Below are positions 1 to 12,524 of a DNA stretch of 64,000 nucleotides, in pieces (position 1 is the first letter of the stretch; each line of letters starts with the position of its first letter). Source of the DNA: Emmonsiellopsis sp. PD_33 (Eukaryota; Ascomycota; Eurotiomycetes; Onygenales; Ajellomycetaceae); assembly GCA_032988165.1 (NCBI GenBank), contig JANTQF010000001.1:62001-126000 (forward strand), in the 5' to 3' direction. Made by a program: the position numbers and the translations under genes. The notes beneath the pieces are model-generated. The model searched no databases. It saw nothing but the letters and a program-made list of their open reading frames with translations, and was not told where the DNA came from.

Positions 1-243
1 GCATGCAGAGGGGAGATTTTGAAGACTTAGTGGGATGTGTGTAAAGCTGTAAAATGGAAGAGTATGAAAATGAGATGAAAACCATCAGACAAAATGAAAG
101 AGTAGAAGAAGAGACTTATATTAAATTAATATGAGAGTTAAGACTAACAATACAGAGTTATTAGTTCTGACAGGTAGTACTCACAATAGACTATTATAAG
201 GGCTGGATTTGAAGAAGAGCAAATGAGAATAAAATATATTAAA

Positions 244-269
244 GATGAATACTAAACAATTAGTGCATC
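244..269 (-). promoter_or_regulatory. Dyad element copy 1
   Basis: First of 14 copies of a 26-base element. On the plus strand: left arm GATGAATACTAA, spacer ACAA, right arm TTAGTGCATC. It is preceded by an A-rich run, as in the other copies. The two arms are reverse complements apart from two extra A bases in the left arm. The gene it would serve lies beyond the window edge. Its function is unknown. Confidence 0.6.
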
Positions 270-815
270 AATCACTTGAAAGAAAGAAAATATTGTTTGG
301 GTTGAGCCTGGAAGAGAGATTGAGCAAGGATGCATCAGATTGATGTGTTGGGATGAGAGGAGAATGGAGCTATAATACACACAGAATGATCTAAGAGCTA
401 AAGGGGGTTAAGGGTGATTTGGAAGCTGAGGAAAGGTCTGTAATAGTATAGAAGGAGATGAGAGCAGAGAGGAAGAGAAGGTGAGAATAGGGAAAAATAA
501 GAGAGAAAATAAGAGGAAAGAAAGATGAAGCTGGAGAGGGAAAGATCAGATCATTTACATATATACACAGTCAAGAGTCATACTAAACCTAATTTGGCTT
601 TCCAGAACTGGGCCAGGTGACTGACATCCATAGATGGGCCTGCAGGTAGAACCCTGGGCTCATACTACTAGTATAATTAGGCCTCAAAGATGAATCAAGG
701 AATCAAGAAATTATTAATAGCTGTGTATATAATATTTATCATCAAATCAGAGAAAGCAGAGGATAATAGTATTACTTGCTGAGCACATATAGTATGAAAC
801 TAAGTACATAAATCA
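270..815. other. Purine-rich intergenic stretch
   Basis: AT-rich and strongly purine-biased on the plus strand, especially about 395-545 where G and A dominate. I see no convincing coding frame, RNA gene or family similarity. Comparable purine-biased stretches flank many units of the array; on the minus, coding strand they are pyrimidine tracts. Confidence 0.5.
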
Positions 816-819
816 AGCA

Positions 820-2520
820 TCATGATGAGACAAATAAGAAGTTACTATATTCCTTATTAAGGAGATGAAACAAGATGAGCACTCTGTAAGATATAAATTC
901 ATTCTCACTCTTATTGCAGGCAATATGAGCTTTGACACTGGATGATAGAGACTCATAAATGTAATTAAATGTCCACTGGTGCACATAAGACATGTATGAG
1001 CTCAATTCCTCATCAGGTGGATGTGGCCCTGATTGATCATAGATACTAGTAGACCAGAGATTTACTTTCCAAAGTATATCATTAATTTCCACAATTCAAG
1101 GATGATAGTTGTCTGCACCCTTTAAGAGAAAAGAAGGTTGGGAAATGATCTTAACCATCTCATCAAACTGCTGAATGGCTTCCTTAATAGAGGATGATAA
1201 GACTAAAATTTTGAATTCAGATTCAGATTCAGATTTGAATTTGGACTCTTCAACATCTTGTGAAGCTTGATCTTTTATTTTCTCTTTCTTATAGCCTTAC
1301 TCTCTGACTTCATCTTTATTCTCATCTCTATCTGCTGCTTTAACTTTGGCTTCATCTATATTCTCCTGCCTGAGTTATCATGTTTGTTGTGCTATACCTG
1401 TCAGGGGTGATGTAGTGCATCATTTTCAGTTGATTGATAGTGATTCCTAACTATAGCTGAGTAGCAGGATGCCAGGAACTGGATCTTTAGGTGGGTTAGA
1501 TTAAGGAATGATCTTAACCCTCTTATCAAAGTACTAAATGGCTTTATTAGTAGAGGGTGACAAGCTTGAAATCTTAGACTCAGATTTAGATTTAGAATTG
1601 GATTGGGGTTGGGATTCAGAATCAGGTTGGAAATTAGAATTGAATTTGAATTTAGATTTAAATTCAAAATCAGATTGAGAATTGAAATCAGATTTGAACT
1701 CTTAAATATCTTATGGAGCTTAATCTTTTATTTTCTCTTCCTCATGGCCTTACTCTGCAGCTTCATCTTTATTCTTATCTTTATCTACTACTTTAACTTC
1801 AGCTTCATCTATGTTCTCCTGCCTGAGTTGTCACATTCATTGTGCTATACCTATCAGGGGTGATGTAGTGCATCATTTTCAGTTGATTGGCAGTAATTCT
1901 AATTCCTGACTATGGCTGGGTAGCAGGATGCCAGGAAGTGGATCTTTAGGTGGATTAGATTGAGAAATAGTCTTAATCCTCTTATTAAAGTGCTGAATGG
2001 CTTCATTGGTAGAGGGTGATGAGCTTGAAATCTTAAACTTAAGTTTGAATTTGAAATCAGGTTGGAAATGAGAATGGGGTTTAGATTGGAATTCAGATTT
2101 GAAATTAGATTGAAAATGAAAATGAGGTTCAAATTGAGATTTAAATTTAGAATCAGATTGGGAATTAAAATTGGATTTGAACTCTTCAACATCTTGTGAA
2201 GCTTGATCTTCTATTTTCTCTTTCTCATGACCTTAATCTCCAGCTTCATCTTTATCCTCATCTCTATCTGCTGCTTTAACTTTGACTTCATCTGTGTTCT
2301 CCTGCCTGAGTTGTCATGTTTGTTGTGCTATACCTGTCAGGGGTGATGTAGTGCATCATTTTTAGTTGATTAGTAGTGATTCCTGACTATGGCTGGGTAG
2401 CAAGATGCTGGGAACTAGATCTTTGGGTGAGTTAGAAGTAGATATAGTTGTTTGATTTGGTGTGTCAATTTAGTGCTGTGAGGTTGTTGATTGGAGATTG
2501 GCAAGTTAATAAGCTATATG
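820..2520 (-). pseudogene. Decayed retroelement Gag-like protein with internal repeats
   Basis: One minus-strand frame runs from about 2520 to the stop at 820. The C-terminal part (about 1160-820) reads LLKGADNYHP, stop, IVEINDILWKVNLW and later DEELSSYMSYVHQW, resembling the start of a Ty1/copia-type Gag (LKG.DNY..W). The stop falls where that family has Trp. The N-terminal part is built of about three in-frame units of roughly 155 codons, each with DEAKVKAADRDEDKD-like acidic text, a Ser/Phe/Lys/Asn dipeptide tract and PPKDPLPGILLPS. All three stop codons occur, and where units can be compared they sit at Gln positions (for example AIQHF against AI-stop-YF). No pol domain follows. The Gag assignment is inference from pattern. 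Confidence 0.5.
1100..2440 (-). repeat. Tandem repeat of about 460 bp, three units
   Basis: Three head-to-tail units, boundaries near 1505 and 1975, each containing the landmark GATGTAGTGCATCA next to CTATACCTGTCAGGGG and a CTTCAACATCTTGTGAAG block or its variant. A nested degenerate six-base repeat (about TCAGAT) varies in length between units. The reading frame is kept across unit junctions, so this was a protein-level repeat before decay. Confidence 0.75.
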
Positions 2521-2759
2521 TATTTTAAAGATTAGAAATTTACTCCCTGCTTTTGGGAAGAGCAAGATATCTGTGACACTGGCCAGTTTGTATTGGATTG
2601 TTTGGCTACCTAAATATAGAGAGAGAGAGAGCCCTTACTGTATGCAAGGAGAGGGGGAAAATGCATGGATTTTATGTGAATGAGATGGGATAAATCAAAC
2701 TAATAAGCTGAGGATAGAGGTCTAAAAACTTGAATGATTAAATAATTTTCCAGGCAGGT

Positions 2760-3720
2760 TAGACTAGAAATATTGCTATGTAAATTAGACCCTGGTTATG
2801 AAGTCTGTAGAAAAAAGGAAGAACAAAACAATAAAATAAATAAATAAAAAAGACCACTAAAAATATCTCCTTCTTTACAGAGCATGAAGGTGGGTGTTTG
2901 TAGTATACATTTGATTTATGTGCATGGAAAAGATACATCTGGAAATAGATATTAATTGTTGGTATGTATGCATGCTTCCTTCTGTTATTTATGCAATTTA
3001 AAATTGATTTGGAAGTGGATCTTGCATTATAGCTGGCTGGATCTGAGTTAACAACATTGGGCTGTAGCTCATTTCCAGCAAGACAGACATAAGTAGTGCA
3101 ATTAATATGTTTTTGAGGATGGGCTGTGGCAGTATGGTATGTAGAGTGAGGCATAAACCAAATTTATTGAATGTATGCCCTTAGCTGGGGATATCATTAT
3201 CCCCCTTGGCTAAATTGATAAGGTTAAATGTTAGTAATGATTGTGACTGTATGGTAGGAGAGGCAATAAATATAATGTAGTCCCTACTAAATGAACATGT
3301 GGACTCCACACAATTAAAAATACAATTTGCACAAATAATAGGTTTAGCCATAGTTATGTTATTATGATCATCAGGCATGGCAATGCATTTTAAAAAGGGC
3401 CTAAGACCTTCATGACAGCAAGTGCAGGGATTTGCAGGAGGGATGCCCTGAGATTGGAAAATAGCAGCATTGTGATGGCAGCCTTTATATGGGTCTATAT
3501 GGGGAGCATTAAAAACACAAGGGCCAGCACACCATAGAATAACACATTGTATGTATGTCCAACCAAGAGCCTCTGCCATGTCAGAGTCAGTATAGATGAA
3601 GAATGGCCAATCAACATAAAAATATTTTTATAGAGATGATGTAGACATCACATACTCTAGGATTTCAAAGCTTGATGTGAATTTAGGGCCTGAAACATCA
3701 TTATGGGTTTAATATTAGTA
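2760..3720 (-). pseudogene. Decayed Cys-rich protein with DUF3716-like motif
   Basis: The best stretch (3660-3181) reads YVDWPFFIYTDSDMAEALGW, then a Cys-rich block NPCTCCHEGLRPFLKC followed by ICANCIFNCVESTCSFS. The spacing (CxxC, then C, CxxC, C with a final CSF) resembles the DUF3716 family of filamentous ascomycetes, where CTRC is usual; here CTCC fits a CGC-to-TGC change. One stop (TAA) precedes the conserved block in frame. Below 3181 a second open stretch (3154-2760) is in another frame, either a further exon or a frameshift. An open stretch at 3931-3731 may be an upstream exon. The function of the family is unknown. Confidence 0.4.
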
Positions 3721-4950
3721 TTTTTTCTGGTTAAAAAGAGTAAGTAGTATTAGCAAGAGAGTAAGGCAACATATAGGGTGGCACATTAATGTTAACATGC
3801 AGATGAGAACCACAATCATCAGTCATATAGAGATTGGGGATATTGATGTATCTGACAAATTCATATGAGCTAAGGCCAAGAGGATGGCAGTTAAGGCTAT
3901 ATTTGTGGATTATTTGATTAGGTAAGGTCACATGAGAGAAATCAAATTGAGATGATGTTAGGGATTGAGGTGTTGAGCTGAATGAGCTCTAATAGGTACT
4001 AATAGTAGATGTAGAGGTAATATTAGTGAATAAATATTACATAGAAGAGGATGGTGAAGGTATTGGATGATCCTGCAAGCTCTCAAAGTTAATAGAATGA
4101 TGATATTATTTGTGGGAGTGCTTATTTATTAGAGAAGGGGTTAGAGGTGGGTCAGTCTGCTGTGGTGAGAAAAAAGATTGTTTAGTAGCTTTTCTCATCT
4201 TAATATAGATATGGGATAGTGAATTATGTTTATGAATTGCAGCAGGAGGAAGAATGTCCCTGTATAGGGGAAGATATGTGAGGTTAAAATGTATAATAAA
4301 ATAAGAGTTGCTTCACTGTGTATGAAGTATGAAGTTACTTGAGAAAAGTTGATACCAGTGAGTAGAGACTGAGGATGAGATTATTGATAGCTTCTAGCTA
4401 ATCAATCAATAAAAGTTATTACTCAGGGGATGTGCAATTTTTAACTCATGAACTAAGGAAAGCCCAGATATCCTTAGAAGCCAACTAAACTACTATGCCA
4501 AGGTGAGAACTTCTACACCAATCAGAAGGGTTACATTTGACACTAGATCTAATAAAGCAATCTTGGGGCTTGACATGGGCCTGCACCCAAGGTTGGGCAC
4601 CCCCTGGCCCCCCCAGTTGTGAAGCTGTGGACATGACTGTTCTCTGATTGAGGCAGAAATATAAAGCAGTTAGTGAGACTTAGCAGAAATCAAAAGGGGT
4701 TAGTCCAGTCTGGGCTGGGATGATGGGACAATTCATGCAGAGCTTTCAAGGTTGATGGAGAACCTGAATCCAACAAGATTATAGAGTTGGACACTGGCAC
4801 CTGCAAGGGGAGGACCTAGAAATCTCAAAAAATGGAGCATGAACTCAATTAATGTTTGTAACCTTATTATAGTTAAGCTACTATTCAGCAAGTTCCATAA
4901 CCAGTTGATGGTGATTGATTGTGATGCTGCAGACTCCTGACTTAAATATA
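3721..4950. other. Intergenic, no supported gene
   Basis: Contains short open frames only. About 4560-4640 is locally C/G-rich (runs such as CACCCCCTGGCCCCCCC) without any CG. I recognise no domain. Confidence 0.4.
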
Positions 4951-4953
4951 TAT

Positions 4954-5156
4954 ATATAATCTGTAATATCCACTGAATAGGCAATGGTTTTATACATTTC
5001 TCATTCCCTAACTCTTCCTAAGGCTAACCCCCTAATCCTAACACCCTAAGTCAAATGTATATAATCTGTAGTATCCATGGAAAGCAGTGTTTTTATACAT
5101 TTCTCATTCCCTAACCCTCTCTAAGGCTAACCCCCTAATCCTAACACTCTAACTCT
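4954..5156 (+). repeat. Telomere-like tandem block 1 (two units of about 98 bp)
   Basis: Two tandem units, each beginning near ATAATCTGTA.TATCCA, passing TTTTATACATTTCTCATTCC and ending in degenerate C-strand telomere-like text (CCCTAAC, GGCTAACCCCCTAATCC, TAACACCCTAA). Related blocks with the same orientation occur near 29.7-30.1 and 43.6-43.8 kb. This one lies just past the 3' end of the unit at 5246-6700. Confidence 0.7.
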
Positions 5157-5245
5157 ATTTGTATGCACACTGAGCCCCATTTCTGAATGATGGGCTGTTC
5201 AAATTGCAATAGATAAATACACATAGGGAAGAGAATGCCTGTCTA

Positions 5246-6700
5246 AAACTAAAATATACAACATATGTCATACAGTTCATTGCCTGTCATTGTCAGTAAA
5301 AACCTTTCTTGGCCCATGAGCTCAATATGGTTGATTGTAAATTCTGAAATGTCCAACTGGATTGAGATGATAGATGTAGTATAAAAGTATTAATTGGTAA
5401 TTATACATATTATACTGGAAAATATGTTATGTAGTGGTGAATTTATGCAGTCCTTGAGTATCAGAATGTACAGTGTATCTTGATCATAGATAATGACAAT
5501 AAGTGTGGATGAATCAATCACAACTTGCATGTCCTCAAATCCCTCCAATGAAATAGCCTTAGTTCTTTCTATTACAAAGCTTTCATTGCCAGATTGTGAG
5601 AATGTCTCAACCACCCTAAAGTTAAATATCACACTTGGCTGGCTAATAAAGGAAAACCCTTAATTAAACACATAGCTCAGGTATGAGTGGTTAGACCAAA
5701 CCTGGGAAATTTTCTATACCACCTCACCACTCAGGCTGTTGGAAATCACCAAGGTGTAAAGTTTATTGGATAGATTGTCAGCCAAAAGCAATGAGAGAGA
5801 TTGAAAAGTAACTACTTTTTCCTTTCTATTGAATTGGATGAATTCTCTGGTAGTTTAGCCATATTGCAAGGTGTTGATATCATTATTAGTAAATGTTACA
5901 CTATACATAGTATGACCAGAGATAAGACTGTATGCTATAAGAGTTGGAGATGCTAATATATAAAGATAAAGCTGAGTCTGTCCAATTAGATATGAAACTT
6001 CAGGGTAGTGATACAGCCAGACTTGTTCTGTATTAATAGAGATGATGTAGGTTCTATACAGGTAATCAATTAGCTTTTATTTCTTTTGTTTTTCATCTTG
6101 TTTTTCATAAGAGGTGCTGGGTAATAAATGTATGATAGAAGACATATGCAGGTGGGGAGAAATTAATATGAACATAAAATCAGCCTATAGAGTTTACACT
6201 GATGGTTATATTGTTCCAATTCATATCAGGGGGTAATAAAAGTTTGTATAGAGAGGTTGATGGATCTGATTCTAGGATTTCCCAGAATACTGTGCTATCC
6301 TCAAACCATACTATATATAGGCCTTGAGTTGAAAGGTGGCAGGTGCTGTGGTATTACCAAAATAGTGTCATTATTCTCAAGGAGGCATTGTGTATCATTT
6401 TAGCTATTATTAAAGTTAGTATGTGAAGATAACTGTTATTAGCACTATGAACAACATACTGAGTCCTACATATTATTTAGCTCTTAACTGTAGGTTAAGA
6501 GATGCAAGATCCCAGTTCAGTTGAAGCCAGTAGTAAATGCAGCCATGCCTGCAGATCCATAATGTAACATACTAGTTCTAGGAGCTGCTGACAAGCTTCA
6601 GACTGCAGACTTGATGAGATGTGAAATATTGAAGAACTAGTAACAGACAGTTAATATTGAGGTGTTTAAATGAATCAATAAGGCAAGAAGATCCTCCCAT
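5246..6700 (-). pseudogene. F-box family unit A (decayed)
   Basis: Exon 1 starts at the ATG at 6700 (MGGSSCLIDSFKH, nearly the same as the start of the unit at 21636). The F-box segment reads INCLLLVLQYFTSHQVCSLK; the Trp of the usual WN motif is now TAG. Exon 3 ends with the family signature RVVETFSQSGNESF, then ITN, stop TAA, YFYTTS, continuing in frame to the final stop at 5246. F-box proteins act as substrate adaptors of SCF ubiquitin ligases; that role here is family knowledge only, and this copy cannot make a full protein without readthrough. Confidence 0.65.
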
Positions 6701-7304
6701 TAGGGATAAATCATACTATAGCTAACCAGTATTAATCATTTTTATTGTTCAAATATTGTGTTGTAATGTAGAAGAAGGGATGTCAAGAGTTTCAAAAGCA
6801 GATCTTCTATACAACTATAATTAGCACAATCTCCCTTCAGTTATAATAGTCTGCTTGGATATAGCAGAGTAAGCTACTTGAAGTAGATGGGGGTTATTAA
6901 ACCAAAGCTAAGATACTGCAAAAAGAAAATTGAAAATGCATCCAAGCATGGAGACATACCATAATGCAATTAAAGATGGAGATGAATGTGATTTTTGATT
7001 CCACTACCATAAAAACATGGTCTTCAAACATGAGGAATTTGTTAGACACACACAAGAAACATGAATATAATAGGAGGAGAGAGTAGGGGCATAAGATGTA
7101 ATTCTGGTGTAGAGGGTTGATATTTGAAGGAAATAAGAGGAGATATCTGAATGCATCAACTGGGGAATGGGCAATGATGATAGCTATATAATAAAGTTAA
7201 AATAATGAAGAAAAAAGTAGAACTACAAGAATGAACTCAAGATCAAACCAGGATCAGCAATAGAGACTTAAGTAAAGAAGAAAATAAAGAAAGAGAAATT
7301 AAAA

Positions 7305-7330
7305 GATGAATACTAAACAATTAGTGCATC
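7305..7330 (-). promoter_or_regulatory. Dyad element copy 2
   Basis: Left arm GATGAATACTAA, spacer ACAA, right arm TTAGTGCATC on the plus strand, after TTAAAA. It lies 605 bases upstream of the start codon of the minus-strand unit at 5246-6700 and about 125 bases past the end of the unit at 7456-8560. Confidence 0.65.
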
Positions 7331-7455
7331 ATTACTTGAGATACAGAAAGAGATGGTAGATGAAGGGTGAGAGAGAGCAAATATATATAGCTAGGCATAG
7401 ATAAGAAGAGGGAGAGTGGGGAGTAAGCATATGAACATCTCAAGGGTTTTTAAAA

Positions 7456-8560
7456 TCAAAGGAGTTGGGTATTGCTGTGAAACACATAGATGATTATTTG
7501 AATGGTCTCTTGGTTAATAAGAGTTAGCTGCTTAATGGAGATATCTAGATTGCTTTGTAATCTCAAAAGATACTATATAGATGTGACATGAAAGAGTTAT
7601 TCAATATGAATTGAAAAATCAGTCAAGAGTGCATGCAATTCTGGATCTTGATGGGCTTGAAGTTAAATAGAGTATATTCCTGTGTTAGTATATACTATGA
7701 CAATAGGGGCCAACAACTCAATGATGATCTTTATACACCCTAAACAGTTCAGATTGATAGCCTCTGTATGCTTTCAGGTAAAGGTAGCATTGCTCTGAGG
7801 GAAGAATGTCTCAAAAATGACAATTTCCTTGTGCAAGGCAGGTTATCCAAGGAATACAAAACTGCAACTAAATGTAGAGCATACAAAAAAGACTGTAGAC
7901 TAAGACTGGGTTAATTCTTGGAGAACTTCACAGTTTGAACTATTAATAACTATAGCCTGCTGAATTCCATCATGGCCACTAGAGATAGGACTTGCAAGAG
8001 AACTCTATTTATACACAGTCACTTGAGTGCCATTGAGAAGAATACATTCAAATGCATGTTTGAAGCATGAGATGTCCAGGAGGTCCTCATCTGCAAAAGG
8101 CCTCATGTATATGGATACACTGGATTAGAGGTTATATGCATGGAGAGTTGGAGAGTGTGTAGTGAAGAAATAAAGCTTGTCTTATCTAATGAGATATGAG
8201 ATCTCAGGGGCTTCATGTGTCCACAATAATTCCCACCTGGTATTAATGCATATGACAGCAGGTCTGATGGTAGAATGTCAGTCTCTTGTAGAATAAAGGA
8301 ATGAAATAGTAAAGAAGAGATATAGAACATACTTATGACTATGATAGTTAGTATGGAAATATAGAATATACTGAGCATTAAGAAACATGCTGGTGAGAGT
8401 AAAGTGAAAGAAAAAAAGAGAGTAAAAGATGTGGTCCTAGAGAGCTGTGTGGTGAATAAGACATTAACAGTGTAGTATGTAGTAAGATTAAGCTCATAAT
8501 GTAGTTTCTCCAGCTGCAGCAAAGGAGCAGTAAGGATATAATTCATGCAAAGAGGTCTTA
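7456..8560 (-). pseudogene. F-box family unit B, 5'-truncated
   Basis: No F-box exon was found above 8560. The remaining frame contains ISYLI, then DKLYFFTTHSPTLHAYNL (family pattern YLIGQNKLY...YNL), FETFFPQSNATFT and the terminal SIKQLTLINQETIQ, shared with the unit at 20155-21636. Stops lie at expected Gln or Trp positions, including HIE-stop-LF (TAA) where the 20 kb unit has HIDQLF with CAA. The last stop is at 7456. It is either a 5'-deleted copy or one whose first exons are too diverged to see. Confidence 0.55.
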
Positions 8561-9700
8561 ATAGAATGACTTGACTGCTGAGTGTTAGATATAATATGCA
8601 AAACTAAAACTAGAAGTTATCCTACCCCTGAGATTTTTACAGGGGTGATGTGCATGTAACATGAGGTTACATCACTTTTTTTTTTTTTCAATAAACACCT
8701 ATATTTCCATAATTAAAGAGAGAGATGTTAAATGGAAGAGCTGATCATTATTAGCAATAGATACAGGACAATGCAATGCAGGTGAGTTTGATGTTTATTT
8801 TTGTCCTTTTACTGTCACTATGTTGGAGGGTTGGAACTGTGCTGAACCACTATCAAGATAGGATGGCACAAGCATTAAGATGTAACTATGTATTTCAAGG
8901 GCCATATCTGCTTCAGATTGTGAGAGTATCTTCAACTACTAGCCTAATAGCTCAGCTTTCCAGCATAACAAAGCAGTGAGGGAAGATCACAAGGAGATAG
9001 ATCAAAAATATCTTCAAGAGATGCATTTCTCATTGATGAAAATGTGTTGGTATGGTCACATATCATGCACCCACATCAACCCAATGAATGGTGCAGCTTT
9101 GCAGATTGTGATGTTAGTATTGAAAATGTCTTATAAGTAATTAAGGTAGGGAACAGCTGTAATTAGATGGCTGATCCCAGCTACCATGCAGTGCTTAACT
9201 ATTTTCTTTTTCTTTGCTTTTTTTTGGCCCCTTTTCTGTAACAAATGAGATGGCAAACAAGACATGCATAATAATACAGCAGGGCCCCTTCCAAGGGTAT
9301 TCTAAATTAGCCATGAATATTGATGAAATTGAGCTTGATGTTTTTACCTTATCCTTTATTTTCATTGCTGTGGCAGTTGACCTTCTACTTCCATTCTTCT
9401 CAATGTTTAAGTAGCTGATTGCTAAGTCCAACTGATTATGAGTTCTCAGAACTAGAACTTATTAATAGCCTGCATTAAAAGGGATGAATGAAAATATGAT
9501 TTTCCACTTTCATTACTATGGATTTTGGGAAAGGTTCTTTAGATAGCAACCTATTTGACATGCTTATTATCAAATTGATTTAAGAGACACACTTGGTATC
9601 CTTTTTGTCACTAAATTCTACAATGTCAGCTGAACTTTGCAAGAAAATAGCCTACCTTCAAGATGCTTAGCTTCTCCTCTTGAAGCACATCTCCATCTTG
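8561..9700. other. Intergenic region upstream of the plus-strand retroelement remnant
   Basis: No conserved domain seen. It includes a T run near 8680 and AT-rich sequence. It may hold 5' sequence of the Gag remnant that begins near 9.7 kb, but I could not identify a terminal repeat. Confidence 0.35.
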
Positions 9701-9707
9701 TGATTGT

Positions 9708-11440
9708 ATGCCTTTTATTAAGACTATCAAACCCTCAATCTCTGCAAATTTTAATGCTACAGTAAAGAGTTTTCCTCTGCAATTACTGCCCCAGCCAGAG
9801 TCCTTAGTCCTACTCTTCCAGCCAAAGATTTATAGCACTATCATCAACTTAAATGAATTTATGGCTGCCCAGCCCTGTGATTATGACACAAAGATTTATA
9901 CAATCCTCATCTTGACCTCCACTAGTGGGCTTTTGAAGGACACTACCTCCTTACTCCTGGAGCTACAGTTGAAAAAAGCAGAGGTGGGCCAGGAGAAGGC
10001 CATGGTGAAGAAGGAGACACTAGTGCTGAAGATTGATGAGCAGTTGAAAGGGGAGTTGAATATACTTTATGAGTGTGGAGTTAATGAGAGGGGTGTGGAT
10101 GAAGAGGATATTAATAGTAATGAGGAGAAGACTAGCAAGGCCATGGCAGATAGCACTGTGGACCTCAAGGCAATTATTAGCAAAAAGCTATTTGCCTTCA
10201 TCTAATGGACTGAAAAGGTCTTCTGTCCCTATAGCTTGTATGGCAGAAGCAGTTACTCCATGTGGTGTGAATTGATCCTCTCCTGTGCTAGGGTGACTGA
10301 GTGCTGTAATATTCTCACTAATGATGAAAAGATATCACTATTTAGTAATGAGCATGATGTACTATAAAGCCAGCAGAATAAGTAACTGTACCATCTGATT
10401 TAAGATTTAGTTAGCCTCAAAGTGATAGATGACATTGTGATGCCCAAGGAAAATTCTACTTATTTGCTCTGGAAATGTCTTAAATCTGAGTGTCAGGACA
10501 CATTGGAGGAAGAGTGATGAATGCTATTCTATACTTTATATTCTACACTGGAAAAAGTGAGTGATTGGGAATACATTAAGAAGTTCTAGGAAGTGTGATA
10601 GAAGTTGGAGAAACTGAGATTCCCATTGCCAGATTGATTGCTGTGTGATATCCTATATGAAGGAGTGTTAGAGAAAGCACAGAAGATGATCTGAAGGAAT
10701 ATAGAGCTAAGAAAGAAGACAATGCCTAGGTATCTACTATAGACTATGATAGTTCAAGGAGTAATTAATGAGTTGATGACCTATTTAGCATCTCATGATG
10801 ATTTTAAATATGATATTAGGTTTGAAAATGATGGTCCTAATGATGGTGTCAGTGAGAAGGATAATAGTAATAATTTCAGGAAGGGAAACAGCAAAAAATT
10901 GTTAAACAACAATAACAATATCAAATGTGGGTATTGTAGGTGATGGGGCCACATACTGTTCAATTACTTCTATAGGCACCCCAAAATGGCCCCCAAGCAG
11001 TGGTGTAATAAAAATGCACACTGCATTGAGCTTTTCCAGAGTTAGAAGCTAGAGGAAAGTTCAAAGGCTAGTGATATGATATGAAATGGGAATAGAAATT
11101 GAAATTGGAGTGAAAATGAAATCAGGAATGATAGTAGCCCTGAGGGAATCATCATCATACCTACAAGCCTGAATATGACATGGAGCATGTAGAGGATTGC
11201 CAGTCAGTTTTACAATAAGATGGATAAGAATGTCTGAGAGAGAGTATAGTTAGATATACTTATTTTTGAATTCATTTTTAATAGGTATATTGCCATGATT
11301 AGCATGGCTTTTTGGATATCAATTCAGTGGGTGCTTTTTTCTGTTCTGATAGATGTTTCTACTGCTGTTGATTGTAGGGGTGATTATTTGCAAAGTGCAA
11401 TGTCCCCTGAGCTTCTTATTAAGTTGAAGATGTGAGCTTC
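9708..11440 (+). pseudogene. Decayed Ty1/copia-type Gag with zinc knuckle
   Basis: The only long plus-strand gene remnant. One frame is kept from 9708 to about 11.4 kb. It reads DWEYIKKF, stop, EV, two stops, KLEKLRFPLPD, stop, LLCDILYEGV, then INELMTYLASHDDFKYDIRF and a zinc-knuckle remnant CGYCR, stop, WGHILFNYFYRHP. The knuckle pattern is CX2CX4HX4C; its last Cys is now Tyr (TGC to TAC), so the motif is broken by a G-to-A change. The first 165 codons (9708-10205) are stop-free. Text after 11.2 kb may be the beginning of pol (protease region), but no catalytic motif is clear. It converges on the 3' end of the unit at 11579. Confidence 0.6.
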
Positions 11441-12428
11441 ATGTCAGAGAGTAAAATTGAAAAGCTAAATACTATATATATATAATTCAGGACTAAATAC
11501 AAGGTATTAAAACATAAAATCTGCCCCCCTCTATTCCCCAACACACAAGAAATAGTTAATCAAGGGTGTCAGCTGTGGCTATAGCCAAATGAGTGTAGTG
11601 GCCAAGTCAGAGCCATGGAGCCAGAACCTGGTTACTTTAAGGGTGTGTGAATTAACTAGTTGGACATGTGAGTAAAAGATCCCATTTTTAGCAGGAGAGA
11701 GTATTAAGGAATGTTTGGTATCCATTGAGCAAAAATATTAATCAATGGGCATGTCAAGAGATTCAACAGCAGTTTGGTGTAGTTAATAGCCACTCTGGTC
11801 TTCAAGTTTAATGATATATACTCAAGCATGTAGATGCAATATCACAAAGAGAATGTATGACTGAACTAAAACTCTGAAATGTAGATGATTAGCACTTAAA
11901 CCATTAGATACATTGAGATTACATAGATGAATAGTATCTGTTTGTTGCTTGATAAAGGTACCATCACTCTGTGGTAAGAATGTTTCAATGATCCTCAAGT
12001 TTATGAGGGAAGTTGACTGTCTGATAAATACAAATCCACCATCAGAGAGTGGGTAAATATAGGACTCAAAAGACCAGTCCTGGTGAAATTCCTGGAGGAT
12101 TTCACCACTTAAACTGTGGGCAATTTTAACCATATATGTAGGTGAATCCACATCATTGTTGGGCCCAGGCATAATCCAGGAATAGATTACATGTTCCTGG
12201 CCATCAGGAAGGATAAGCTCCATAGGATAAGAATACAGGGAGAACATATTAATATACTGCAGTATAGTCATAACTCTGTAGATCATTATCCCATTTTGAA
12301 GGTTATATACCATAAGGATTAGGGGGTCATCTTGAGTGGTGTAGAGCTTGTTCTGTCCAATCAGGTATGGAGATTCCATGCAATATGATCATAGAACTTT
12401 TCCAGTGTGAAGAGATATAATAGAAGTC

Positions 12429-12524
12429 CTGAGGGGGGTTGTTAGTGCTGATTTAGCACCTAAAAGGGTAAAAGAGGGGGGAGATGAAATCAAGAAGAAA
12501 AAAAAAGGAAATTATGTAACTTAC
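12429..12524 (-). other. Intron 2 of unit C
   Basis: Donor GTAAGT at 12524, branch-like GCACTAACAACC near the 3' end and acceptor CCCTCAG at 12429. Length 96 bases. It joins exon 2 (CLHCDEPNGM) to exon 3 (TSIIISLHTGK). Confidence 0.75.

Noticed and set aside
1603..1863. Plus-strand open frame rich in Phe, Ile and Arg (1603-1863)
   Set aside because: It is the complement of the degenerate dipeptide tract in the minus-strand Gag-like gene, whose frame is supported by three repeat units.
1405..2360. GATGTAGTGCATCA at about 1410, 1868 and 2345 as further dyad elements
   Set aside because: It shares TAGTGCATC with the right arm but lacks the left arm and is part of the coding repeat of the Gag-like pseudogene, repeating with that unit.
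8103..8546. 147-codon minus-strand open frame as an intact membrane protein
   Set aside because: Its hydrophobic text comes from a frame overlapping the F-box unit's own frame and from AT-rich codons; the family frame in the same stretch matches paralogues.
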